Below are positions 16,096 through 25,220 of a stretch of 64,000 nt of DNA, piece after piece. Each line of letters starts with the position of its first letter. The stretch's first letter is position 1. The DNA is from CAYWEM01 sp964457225. GTDB lineage: Bacteria; Acidobacteriota; Aminicenantia; UBA2199. Where the stretch lies: the NCBI GenBank assembly GCA_964457225.1, contig CAYWEM010000007.1, positions 62,001-126,000 of the forward strand, read 5' to 3'. Under the pieces are notes generated by a model. That model was given only the letters and a program-made list of their open reading frames with translations, did no database searches and was not told the DNA's origin. The position numbers and the translations under genes were made by a program.

Positions 16096-18018
16096 TCAGG
16101 AAACTGATTCATGTTCCGAGTATTTCTCCAGTAAAGCGGTTATTTCATGCAGATTGAATGGTTTACGCAGGCTCCCGGTAAACTTGAATTTCCGGGGATC
16201 AGCCATTACTTGATCATCGGCATATCCGCTCATAACGAAAACTCTGAGCTGAGGAAACAATCTTCGCACTTCTTCAATTATTCCCAAGCCTCCCGGGTCT
16301 CCTGGAATAGTCAGGTCAAAGAAACAGGCGCTCAAGGTTCGGCCTGAAGAGAATGCTTCCTGTAAATACGCTAGAGCCTGAATTGTGTTTAAAAAGGGCA
16401 AAACATCGAAACCCAGGTGGATCAGCAAACCGCCCATGGTGTCGAGGATTGCTTTTTCATCGTCAACAATCAGAATGGTCCCCTGGCCTCCGGTGCTGGT
16501 TCTTTTTTTCTCTTCCCTGCTGTTGACCGGCTCCCTTTCAGCAGGCAGATAAAAACTGAAAACACTTCCCTGCCCGGGCACGGAATCGACTTCGATACAG
16601 CCCCCGTGACGGCTTACAATTGAGTGGCTGGTGGCCAGTCCCAACCCGTAGCCCATGGCTTTGGTGCTGAAAAAAGGATCGAAAATATGGGGCAAAACAT
16701 CTGGATCAATTCCTGTACCGTAGTCTCTGATTGAAATCATCACGTAGTAACCCGCCGCCAGGATAGGATGTTCACCTTGTTTCAACTGGATGCTGTCGGC
16801 GGTCACTTCTATGTTTCCCCCGGAGGGCATTGCCTGCTGGGCGTTTATCACCAGGTTTTCTATCACCTGACTTATCTGGTTTCTGTCGAAAGCGCAGGCC
16901 GGAAGTGGTTCTTTGAAATCAAACCTGCAGATAACAGCTGAACCGCTGAGGGCGAATTCAATTGATTCCTGCAGAAAAGGCAGTAAATTTTGTTTTTCTA
17001 CAACCGGGGCACCCCCCTTGGCGAATGTGAGCAACTGGCGGGTCAGGTTCCGGGCCCGGTCCATGGTTTTCAGGGAAGCTTCGAGGTGACTCCTGGTATA
17101 ATTGTCTTCCAGGTTCAGCAGGGCCAGGTTGATATGCCCATAGATGCCCCCAAGCAGGTTGTTGAAGTCATGGGCGATGCCCCCGGCCAGAAAACCGAGT
17201 GATTCCAGTTTCTGAACCTTTAAAAACTCCTCCTCCATTTTCCTTTTTTCAGTGATGTCTTTCACCGCGGCTAAAATCGAACAGATTCTTCCTGTTCTGG
17301 AGTCGGACTCCGACTGGGCGGTTATGCTTATCCAGCGCAGGCTGCCGTCATGTAGATAAGACCTGCAATGCATTTCAGCCTTGAGTGGTTTTTGCAGGAG
17401 GCTGCTCAGAAAAATCTGGACCTTGTCAAAATCATCGGGGTGGAAGATTTTTTTCCATGACTCCAGGTCGATCGCTTCCTCAATCCTGCGCCCGGTTATT
17501 TTAAAAAAGTTTTCCGATACGTATTCCAGTGAAAGTCTGCCATCCGGGGCGACACCCAGCCGACAGAAGTAATCGGTAGTCAACCCGGAATAAACTTTGT
17601 ACCGCGCTTCACTTTCCTTCAGGGCTTCTTCGGCTATCCTTCTTTCCGTCACGTCAACAGTGAAACCGGCCAGATAGGAAGAATTCTTTTTCTTGATTAT
17701 CGGAAACTTGGTGGTCTGATAATACCTGCCGTTGAGGTGTTCTTCCCGAAAAACAGGGATGCCTTCATTCAGCACCTGCTTGTCATCGGAAATCATGCTC
17801 CCGGCCAGGTCTGCGGGGAATAGTTCGTCCATCTTCTTGCCAAGGATTTCGGCCAGGGGTCTTCCGAGCATGTTTTCATAGTTTCTGCTCAGGTGGATCG
17901 GCCTGATCTCGGTATCCTTGAAAAAAATGTAAATCGGGCTCTTTTCCAGCAGCTGATCAAAGAGTTCCTCCTTGGGAGGAATTCCGCCACTGTTGGTTTT
18001 TCCCGTTTTCTTCTTCAT
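16096..18018 (-). CDS. Hybrid sensor histidine kinase with PAS domains and receiver domain
   Basis: A soluble protein of 640 residues. Two PAS domains come first (SPIYIFFKDTEIRPIHLSRN and a second from about 140 to 260), then a HisKA domain with the phosphorylated histidine in GGIAHDFNNLL, an ATPase domain (N box NLVINAQQAMP, G box YGLGLATSHSIV), and a C-terminal receiver with DDE, the phospho-acceptor in CFFDLTIPG, and the conserved lysine in RKPF. It senses a cytoplasmic signal and passes phosphate on; no separate response regulator gene is adjacent. The start is ATG 18018: AGGAG lies 6 bases before it but directly abuts the ATG at 18024. Confidence 0.9.
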   Translation of the reverse strand: MKKKTGKTNSGGIPPKEELFDQLLEKSPIYIFFKDTEIRPIHLSRNYENMLGRPLAEILGKKMDELFPADLAGSMISDDKQVLNEGIPVFREEHLNGRYYQTTKFPIIKKKNSSYLAGFTVDVTERRIAEEALKESEARYKVYSGLTTDYFCRLGVAPDGRLSLEYVSENFFKITGRRIEEAIDLESWKKIFHPDDFDKVQIFLSSLLQKPLKAEMHCRSYLHDGSLRWISITAQSESDSRTGRICSILAAVKDITEKRKMEEEFLKVQKLESLGFLAGGIAHDFNNLLGGIYGHINLALLNLEDNYTRSHLEASLKTMDRARNLTRQLLTFAKGGAPVVEKQNLLPFLQESIEFALSGSAVICRFDFKEPLPACAFDRNQISQVIENLVINAQQAMPSGGNIEVTADSIQLKQGEHPILAAGYYVMISIRDYGTGIDPDVLPHIFDPFFSTKAMGYGLGLATSHSIVSRHGGCIEVDSVPGQGSVFSFYLPAEREPVNSREEKKRTSTGGQGTILIVDDEKAILDTMGGLLIHLGFDVLPFLNTIQALAYLQEAFSSGRTLSACFFDLTIPGDPGGLGIIEEVRRLFPQLRVFVMSGYADDQVMADPRKFKFTGSLRKPFNLHEITALLEKYSEHESVS

Positions 18019-18044
18019 GTTCATCTCCTGTTCAGGGGGCTCGG

Positions 18045-18073
18045 ATTATATTAATTACAAATTCGGAAATCAA
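18045..18073 (-). promoter_or_regulatory. Promoter of the hybrid kinase gene
   Basis: On the minus strand TTGATT and TATAAT are separated by 17 bases. It is back to back with the TPR gene promoter on the plus strand. Confidence 0.6.
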
Positions 18074-18085
18074 GTGCACTCATTT

Positions 18086-18114
18086 TCTCATCATTTGTTT
18101 TCATGTGTTATAAT
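18086..18114 (+). promoter_or_regulatory. Extended -10 promoter of the TPR gene
   Basis: TATAAT is preceded by TGT (extended -10) and lies 17 bases after a weak -35 box TCTCAT. The leader carries AAAGGAGGA before ATG 18144. Confidence 0.5.
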
Positions 18115-18143
18115 GCGCCCGGCGACCGGATAAAGGAGGAGAC

Positions 18144-18794
18144 ATGAAAAAAGACAATCTCATTTCCCGCTTGGTTGTTTTATGGATGCTTTTCGCAGTT
18201 TTCCCCTTTTTCATGCCCGGCTTGGAGCAGGAATTACCGGAGGAACCATTCGCCCGGGGCAAGGCCCTGCTGGAGCGCGGCAAATTCGCCGAGGCCCGTG
18301 ATCAGTTTAACGTGATTTTGCAGGCCGAGCCGGACCGGCTTGAAACAGCCTACTACCGAGGGATGGCCTTGCTCGGCCTGGGCGATGCGGATGGCGCCTG
18401 GAATGATTTTTCCCGGATCCTGGACCGGGATCCCGAAAATGCCCTTGGTTATATCGGCCGTTCGCGGGTCTGGGTGCAGAGAAAAAACTACGATGAGGCC
18501 CTGCGGGATGCCGAAAAGGCAATTGAGCGGGGTGGGAATCTTGCTGAAACTCATTACCAGAAAGGAGTGGTTTTGGGCTGGCAAAAAAGAATCGAACCCG
18601 CGATGGAATCTTTGAAAAAGTGCCTTGAGTTGAAGGCCGACCACGCCTACGGCCATTATCAGCTCGGATTGGCCTACAACCAGCAGAAGCGAAAGGATTT
18701 GGCCATCTCCCACCTGGAACGTTTCCTGGTTTTGGCGCCCCTGGCCCCGGAAGCCGAACAGGTCCGTAACCTGCTCAATTTCCTGCGTCGCTGA
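18144..18794 (+). CDS. Exported TPR-repeat protein
   Basis: A 216-residue protein with an N-terminal hydrophobic segment (about 10-27, a signal peptide or anchor) and four to five tetratricopeptide repeats filling the rest, for example ARGKALLERGKFAEARDQFN, AYYRGMALLGLGDADGAWND and HYQLGLAYNQQKRKDLAISH. TPR domains hold protein partners; here they would act in the periplasm. No enzyme motif is present. The gene converges on the giant TamB-Omp85 gene with 6 bases between stop codons, which makes a role with that protein possible but unproven. Confidence 0.8.
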   Translation: MKKDNLISRLVVLWMLFAVFPFFMPGLEQELPEEPFARGKALLERGKFAEARDQFNVILQAEPDRLETAYYRGMALLGLGDADGAWNDFSRILDRDPENALGYIGRSRVWVQRKNYDEALRDAEKAIERGGNLAETHYQKGVVLGWQKRIEPAMESLKKCLELKADHAYGHYQLGLAYNQQKRKDLAISHLERFLVLAPLAPEAEQVRNLLNFLRR

Positions 18795-18800
18795 AACAGC

Positions 18801-21800
18801 TCAGAAAGCCTGGCCTAAGCTGAAAAAAAGCACGCTGCGGGATTCTCCGGGCCTGGGCCTGAGATTGAAGCCCAGATCCAGCCGCAGCAGGCCCAAGGGG
18901 CTGTCCAGGCGCAAACCGAAGCCGGCACCGTGCCTCAGTTCACCCGGTTTGAGTTCGGAAACCGCTCCCCAGACATTGCCGCAGTCGTGGAAGACGGCTC
19001 CTCCCAGAGGCCCCAGCAACGGGAAGCGAAGTTCATTGTTGACGATTAACAAGGCCATTCCTCCCGAGGCCCGATCAAGATAAGGATCGCGCGGCCCGAG
19101 GGAGTCAAGCCTGAATCCCCGCACTGAATTGCCGCCGCCGGCGAAAAAGCGCTTTCCGGGAATCAATTCTCCGGAAAAAGCGTCAGCCAGGCCCAGGCGC
19201 AGGCCGGCCGCCCAGACCAGCTTTCTTTTTATTTCCCGGGCCAGGGAGTACTGGCTGAAAAAACTCACATAAGGCAGATCCGATCCAAGGTATTCCGGGG
19301 CATAGGTCAGGCTGGCGGAAAAATATGATCCGGCGCTGGGGTTGAGGCGGTCGTTTCGGACATCGCGCAGCAGGGACAGGCCTATTTCCGAGAGTTTTAT
19401 AGTGAAGTCGAAGGGGAAAGGCCCCCAGCTTTCAAGTTCATAGGTGTGAATACGGTTGAAACGGTAGAGGTAGGAAAAAGTGAAATCCAGGGGCAGGCTG
19501 ATTTGCTGCTGGACGCTCAGTCCACGGGTTGAAGTGATGATATTCTCCCTGCTTTCTTCCTGGTTGTAAAGAGAAAAAAGGGTGTTAAGCTTTAGCCCGA
19601 AAAGATAGGGGAACAGCATTGAAAACCTGAGATCACGCTGCAGGCTGCTTTCCCGGTAAGATACAAAACCTTTTCGCCCGGCTCCGAAAAGGTTGTTGAA
19701 ATTCAATTCGCCGTGACCTTCAATTTTTTCCTCGGAATTGTAGCGCAGGCCGTAATTCAGAGTCAGCAGGGGGGCTTCCTCGACTTCAATGAGCACGGTG
19801 TCCTGGCCGGCCTCGGCGGATTCGGTGTCCCGGGCGGTGATGCTGACGGTTCTGAAAGCACCGCTGTCATACAGTCTTTTTTTTGCCCGCGAGAAGTTTT
19901 GCAGGGTGCTGGGAGTTCCGAGTTTGAGACCGGATTCCCGGATGATGAACTTTTCCCCGGTTCGGCGCCTGCCCCTTACTTCAAGCGCGGCCACCTTGTG
20001 ACGCAGGCCTTCCCGTATTTCAAACCGCAGGTCGATTTCATTTTGCTCGTCAGCTGCGCTGATAACAACGTCCAGTTCAGCGTTTTTGAAGCCACGGCTG
20101 CGATAGGCGGTCAGCAGGGCGTTTTGATCTTCCTGCAGTCGGATCGGGTTGAATGGAGAACCTTTTGCCAGGGTTAATTTCGGGCGCAATTCCAGCTCGG
20201 ACAAAGACTCGTTGCCGGACAGGCTTACCTGGTTGACCAGGGTTTGCGGCCCGGGGTCGATTTCCAGGCTGATATCCAGGGTATGCCTCAGGGGGTCGGA
20301 TTCGATCCTGGGCCTTGAAATCCTGGCCTGCAGGTGTCCCTGCTGGGCATAGGCCCGGCGCAGTGCTTCCAGGGCGGCGTTTTCGTCAAGCACCAGGTTC
20401 CAGGGACTTGCCGTTGGAGCCAACAGGTAGGAACTAAGGGTTCTTTTCAGTCGATTTTCGGAGATAGGGCCGCCGCCGGCCAGGGTCAGCCCTGCGATAC
20501 GGTATCGCTTTCCCCGGTTTACCCTGAACCGGTACGATACCCGGCCCTGCTTTTCCTCGACCGAGGCTTCGACCCGGGCTGCGAAGTATTTCCTTCTTTT
20601 CAGTTCTTTCAATATCAGGTTGACGGATTCCTCAAGGTTGGTTTGTTCCGGAAAATCACCCAGCCAGGAAGAGCGGATTTCTCTTTTCAGTTTGCCGGGA
20701 ATTGGATCTCCGGAAAAAACAAAACCTGCCGGCCGGCCCGGCCTGATCTCCAGGGCTGCTTTCAGATATCCTTCACCAACCTGATCGAGAATCGGGGTTA
20801 CGCTGACATTGGCGTAACCACGGCGCCGATAGAAATTGAGTGTTTTTTCTACCGCTTTGTAGAGATCCTCGTGGGAAAAAGTCCTTCCGGGTTTCAATTG
20901 TCCGCTCAGTGACCTCAGTTTCTTTTCCGGGAAAAGCAATTGACCTTTCCAGCGGATTTCACTCAGTGTATTTTTCTCTGCGGCTGCCGAGATGCTGGTT
21001 CTGTGACTGCTCCCGGTGCCGGGGAATTGCAGGGAATGCTTGAAACTCGCGCCGTAACTGCCGTCATCCCTGCGAAAAGCGCCGACCAGCAGGGAACGAA
21101 AAAGGTCGTAATCGAGCATCCAGGTATGACGTTGATTGCGGGTTATATCCGCGGAATAGGTAAAAAGGGCTCGTTGTGAAACGCGCTTGCGGAAAGTGAA
21201 ACGGGCGCCGGGATCGGTTTCCGAAGCGATTACCAGCGGTTCGATGATGACATCCTCCGCTTTCAGCAGGTTTTTCAACCCCTCGGTCAGGGGAGAGGTA
21301 AAAGGACTGGCAAAATGGGTGATCATCTGGGCGCCCAGGGTGTCGAGCGCGTTGCCGCTGAGATCGGCGGGCATTTTCCCGGTAAGCAGCAGGAAGGCCA
21401 GATCCTGACTGGAAAGATTGGGAAAGCGCGCCGTGGGTGCATAACTCAGGTCTAGTTCCGGGTCGGCCATCGGGCCGCTCAAGCTCAGCTTGACGGCAAA
21501 GTCTTCGCTGTCATAGCGCAACCTGGTATGGGCCAGTACTTCGATGTTGAAATCCATTAATTCGGTGCCCAGGTATTCGAGCCTGAGTCGTTCCACTGTG
21601 TACGTGCGGCCGCCGATCAGCAGCCGGCCGGCCGCGGAATTGACGATCCGGCCTGAAAAAACAGGAAAAGCAGGTGTTCCGCTGATCGTAAGCTGGGCTT
21701 CCATGTCAATGTCGGCCAGGTTGTTGCGGATGCGCAGCGGGGCGGTGGAATTCAGGGACAGCTGCAAACGCAGATGGCGCAGAGGGGCCGGAATGTCTTC

Positions 21801-24800
21801 AGGGCTGAAATCAGGGCTGTAACGGGCCAGGTTGATCAACTCGATTCCGGGATGAATGTTCTGGCGGTAGATTCCGCGCAGGATCCTGGTTTCTCCGCTC
21901 AGTAAAAGGCTGTTCCAGGGCCCGTTGAGTTCCAGGTCGGCGTCCGCCGCCGTGGCCATTCCTTCGGGATAGCTCAAGTTGAAATTTCGCAGTCTCAAGG
22001 CGATTTTATCGGCCTCGATTCCATTTTGGCCGGCGTGATTTATCCGGCCGCTGACATTCAAACTTCCGCCGTTGGCGATGCCGGTGAATGACTTGATAAA
22101 CGTTTCTCTGGCCCGGAATTCCAGTTCAGAATTGATGCCGGTCAGGGTCAGCGGGAAATCGCGCAGCCTGATGAACAGATCGCGGAATTCCGCCCGGCCC
22201 CTGATAGCCGGGTCGGCCGGGCTGCCGCTGAACTCGGCTTTTGCGATCAGCCGGCCGTCGAACAAGGCTTCCGTAAAAAAGGAATTGAAAATGTCGATTT
22301 CGGTTTGCAGGCTCAGTTCCGCCTTGATCTCCGGTTCAGGCCCGAGCTGAAGTTGTCCCGAGATAAGGGCTTCATTTTCCGCGCTTTTCAGTAACAGCCG
22401 GTCCAGGCTCAACCGTCCTTCATGCAGGTTCAGCCGGGCTGGCCGCGACATGCTGACAGGCAGGCCGGCCAGATTCAGGTCCAGCTTTTTGAGATACATG
22501 TCAGCTTGAAGACGCTGTAGTTCCGCCGGGTTGCCGGCCAGAGAGAAATTGCCCTCCAGTTTTTCCAGGGCTGGTTTAGCAGCGTCCTGAAGCTGAGTCC
22601 CCGGCAAAGCAAGATCGATAACCGAAAAAACGCCTTTCAATCCGAAGGCTTCAGTTTGCATCAGGGGGAGAGCCCAGTCGAGCTCAAGGTTCAGCTCGCC
22701 TTCAGCCGGTGAAGCTGAGTCGAACCCCGCCTCCTTCATGACAGCCGCCAGCTGAGCCCGGTCCATGACCAGATTGCCGTTTGCCTGGTAAGGTTTTTCC
22801 AGAATGAGTTCAGCCCGGGATTTCAGCCTGAGGCTGGGAATGCTCAAAGTAGCCTGTGATTTGCGGCTGTCGGAAAAGGCTTCAAGTTCGATCAAAGGGA
22901 TCAGGAAATCACCAGCGGCCAGTTCTTCGATCACCAGGGTCAGGTTGAACTCGGGTTTTTCCAGCAGGCCCCGGCCTTCCAGCAGAAAATCCCCCCGCCC
23001 GGCCCGGATGGGAAATTCTGGAAAAGCACGGTGTAAACTTCCCGGAGAAATTTCACTGCCTTGCAGCAAGGTCCGAAAACTTCGGGTTTTTGTGTCTAAC
23101 GATAAAGAACCGGACAGCAGTCCCAATTCACCCAGGCAGTGTATTCTTTCCAGTTTGAGCTCTTTTTCGCTGACAGAGCCTGAAAGTTCAATTTTGTTCA
23201 GGGGAATGGTTCCGTCCGGAGAAAAATCGGCTCCGGCCTGGAAATCGGCCTGCCAGCCCTTGGAACCATGGGAAAAAACGGCAACAAGACCGGCGCTTCC
23301 AGGTGTTTTATGCTGTTTGATCCCGGGCAGCAGTGCCAAGAGAGGCTGGAGCTCAAGTCCCTGTAATTCAAGCTTGAAATTGGAATCGAAAGCGGGTTTT
23401 ATTTCAGGAAGCTTGAGACGCAGCCGACCTGATCCGGTCAGGGGGGCGCTGTTGATTGAGCCGGAAACATGGTAAATGCTCAGGGCCTGGCGATCGGCCG
23501 CCGTTCTGATTTCCAGTTTATCCAGGCTGATATCCCGCCAGCTGATTTGCTCTGAACTGATTACCGCGGCCAGCCGTGGTGTCTCAACCGTCCCGCTGAT
23601 TTCAGCCTGGACGATTACCGGCCGGCTGATCTCCGGCATGAACCCGGGGAAATCCAATCCCAGAGATGCGGCAGTCAGGCGAGGTTCGGTCAGGGTCAGG
23701 GTTAGCCGGCCCCCGATCAGGCCCTGTTCATTCCTGTGGCCCAGAAACTGCAGGTTAACTCCGGGAATATCGATTTTCGCCCTGGCGTTGAGCCGGTCGC
23801 CGCCTGCCTCGAACTCAATCCGGCCACGTGGGGATAAGCTTTGCCGGGCAGTCGGCCGGGAATCAGCATCGGCCGGGTTAAGCAGCAGTAATCCTGTTGC
23901 TTTCAGGTTTGCCGCCCCGGTCCCGGTCCATTCAGCCTCCAAGCGGCCATCGGAGCTGGCCGCCAGCACCGGCAGAAATTCCGGCAGCAGCCGGGAAAAA
24001 ACCGGCAACTCGATTTTTTCCCAGCTGAGTTCGGCGCGGGAAGGATCATTTTCAAGCAGGGTGAGAATCGCCCCGGCCCTGGCTTGGCCGCCTGCCGCGC
24101 CCAGCAGCAGATTGCTTATTTCCAGGCGTTGGAGATTGCCCTGAAAGTTTCCTGCCAGGGAAAACGGTTGCCGGTCAGCGGCTAATTCAAGACCGGCTAT
24201 TTCCCCGTGGTAAGACAATTCCGACCCCAGGCCGAAGGCCCGGGCCGAGATTGACAAGGCGCCGGAAAGCGGAATTTGCCTGCCGGCCAGGGTCATCATT
24301 TCCCTGCCGTCCAGCCGGGTATTCACCTGTAAATCAAGTTCGGGATCTGCATCGAAAAGCGACAGCGATCCATGTATTTCAATCCAGGAAGCCCCGCTCT
24401 CCAGGCGGAACGCATCGATTAAAAGCATTTCGTCTTGCAGGCGTCCCGACAGGCCGGTCGAGCTGATGTCGAAAATGTTCCCCATGAAGCTTATGCGGCC
24501 CGCGCCAAGGTCCAGGCTTCCGTAATGGCTTTTTTCCCGGGGCCGGTATTCGACGGAGGCCCTGATGCCTGAAGCGGACAGGTTCAGTTCTTCGGTTTCA
24601 CCTGCAAAGTGCAGACTGCCGTCATGGAGTTCGAACCGATCGATGCGGAATTTCAGCGGCCGGGCGGCAGTGGTGCTGTCAGCAGGCCGGCGATCTGCCT
24701 TGATGCTTTTACCTGATGTTTGCCGGTTTCCGGCGGTTTCAATCTGCGGCTTTTGCAGTATGATTTTCTGCAGTCGCAGTTCGCGGCCCAGCAGAGCCGA

Positions 24801-25112
24801 CCAGGCGGCATTTATTTCCAGCTTTTCGGCCTTGAAGGTGTACTGGAAGGATTCACCCGGCTGGAGACTTTTCAGAACAACTTCTTCCAGGGTGAAGGCC
24901 AGGGCCAGGGGGCGGGGCCTGACCCGGGCCGCCTGCAAGGTATAGCCGTGCTTTTCCCGCAACTGGCGGTCGACCATGCCCAGCAGCCAGTTCCCGGCGG
25001 CGCTGGTGTGCAGAAAGGCCAGGGATGCTACTGATAAAGCTCCCAGGAACAGCAGTATGACGAAAGTCAGTTTTCTGGCGCGGCTGAAGGTCGTTTTTTG
25101 CTTTCCCGGCAT
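18801..25112 (-). CDS. Giant TamB-Omp85 fusion: inner-membrane anchor, TamB-like bridge, POTRA repeats and outer-membrane barrel
   Basis: A single 2,103-residue reading frame without a break. Residues about 14-36 form one inner-membrane helix. The next 1,200 residues are AsmA/TamB-like beta-rich repeats. At about 1160-1370 is the TamB (DUF490) C-terminal region, including SSQDLAFLLLTGKMP. From about 1390 to 1780 come POTRA-type repeats (VNQVSLSGNESLSELEL, VAALEVRGRRRTGEKFI). The last 320 residues are an Omp85 barrel with the lid-loop motif GGGNSVRGFRL near 1997 and a terminal phenylalanine. In Proteobacteria TamB and TamA are separate proteins that together help outer-membrane assembly and lipid transfer. 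Here one chain would span both membranes. ATG lies 6 bases after TATAAT, with no Shine-Dalgarno. Confidence 0.93.
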   Translation of the reverse strand: MPGKQKTTFSRARKLTFVILLFLGALSVASLAFLHTSAAGNWLLGMVDRQLREKHGYTLQAARVRPRPLALAFTLEEVVLKSLQPGESFQYTFKAEKLEINAAWSALLGRELRLQKIILQKPQIETAGNRQTSGKSIKADRRPADSTTAARPLKFRIDRFELHDGSLHFAGETEELNLSASGIRASVEYRPREKSHYGSLDLGAGRISFMGNIFDISSTGLSGRLQDEMLLIDAFRLESGASWIEIHGSLSLFDADPELDLQVNTRLDGREMMTLAGRQIPLSGALSISARAFGLGSELSYHGEIAGLELAADRQPFSLAGNFQGNLQRLEISNLLLGAAGGQARAGAILTLLENDPSRAELSWEKIELPVFSRLLPEFLPVLAASSDGRLEAEWTGTGAANLKATGLLLLNPADADSRPTARQSLSPRGRIEFEAGGDRLNARAKIDIPGVNLQFLGHRNEQGLIGGRLTLTLTEPRLTAASLGLDFPGFMPEISRPVIVQAEISGTVETPRLAAVISSEQISWRDISLDKLEIRTAADRQALSIYHVSGSINSAPLTGSGRLRLKLPEIKPAFDSNFKLELQGLELQPLLALLPGIKQHKTPGSAGLVAVFSHGSKGWQADFQAGADFSPDGTIPLNKIELSGSVSEKELKLERIHCLGELGLLSGSLSLDTKTRSFRTLLQGSEISPGSLHRAFPEFPIRAGRGDFLLEGRGLLEKPEFNLTLVIEELAAGDFLIPLIELEAFSDSRKSQATLSIPSLRLKSRAELILEKPYQANGNLVMDRAQLAAVMKEAGFDSASPAEGELNLELDWALPLMQTEAFGLKGVFSVIDLALPGTQLQDAAKPALEKLEGNFSLAGNPAELQRLQADMYLKKLDLNLAGLPVSMSRPARLNLHEGRLSLDRLLLKSAENEALISGQLQLGPEPEIKAELSLQTEIDIFNSFFTEALFDGRLIAKAEFSGSPADPAIRGRAEFRDLFIRLRDFPLTLTGINSELEFRARETFIKSFTGIANGGSLNVSGRINHAGQNGIEADKIALRLRNFNLSYPEGMATAADADLELNGPWNSLLLSGETRILRGIYRQNIHPGIELINLARYSPDFSPEDIPAPLRHLRLQLSLNSTAPLRIRNNLADIDMEAQLTISGTPAFPVFSGRIVNSAAGRLLIGGRTYTVERLRLEYLGTELMDFNIEVLAHTRLRYDSEDFAVKLSLSGPMADPELDLSYAPTARFPNLSSQDLAFLLLTGKMPADLSGNALDTLGAQMITHFASPFTSPLTEGLKNLLKAEDVIIEPLVIASETDPGARFTFRKRVSQRALFTYSADITRNQRHTWMLDYDLFRSLLVGAFRRDDGSYGASFKHSLQFPGTGSSHRTSISAAAEKNTLSEIRWKGQLLFPEKKLRSLSGQLKPGRTFSHEDLYKAVEKTLNFYRRRGYANVSVTPILDQVGEGYLKAALEIRPGRPAGFVFSGDPIPGKLKREIRSSWLGDFPEQTNLEESVNLILKELKRRKYFAARVEASVEEKQGRVSYRFRVNRGKRYRIAGLTLAGGGPISENRLKRTLSSYLLAPTASPWNLVLDENAALEALRRAYAQQGHLQARISRPRIESDPLRHTLDISLEIDPGPQTLVNQVSLSGNESLSELELRPKLTLAKGSPFNPIRLQEDQNALLTAYRSRGFKNAELDVVISAADEQNEIDLRFEIREGLRHKVAALEVRGRRRTGEKFIIRESGLKLGTPSTLQNFSRAKKRLYDSGAFRTVSITARDTESAEAGQDTVLIEVEEAPLLTLNYGLRYNSEEKIEGHGELNFNNLFGAGRKGFVSYRESSLQRDLRFSMLFPYLFGLKLNTLFSLYNQEESRENIITSTRGLSVQQQISLPLDFTFSYLYRFNRIHTYELESWGPFPFDFTIKLSEIGLSLLRDVRNDRLNPSAGSYFSASLTYAPEYLGSDLPYVSFFSQYSLAREIKRKLVWAAGLRLGLADAFSGELIPGKRFFAGGGNSVRGFRLDSLGPRDPYLDRASGGMALLIVNNELRFPLLGPLGGAVFHDCGNVWGAVSELKPGELRHGAGFGLRLDSPLGLLRLDLGFNLRPRPGESRSVLFFSLGQAF

Positions 25113-25118
25113 GAATTC

Positions 25119-25147
25119 ATTATATAGTAAAGCGCCACTATAATTAA
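25119..25147 (-). promoter_or_regulatory. Promoter giving a leaderless mRNA for the TamB-Omp85 gene
   Basis: On the minus strand a consensus TATAAT is followed by GAATTC and then the ATG. The -35 box, TTAATT at 17 bases, is weak. Confidence 0.5.
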
Positions 25148-25220
25148 GCAGGGTTCAAGGTCGGGAACCCGCGCTTATGTGTTTTTTTTCAGTCAGCCTG
25201 TTTCAGTTCCGGGTCAGAAT

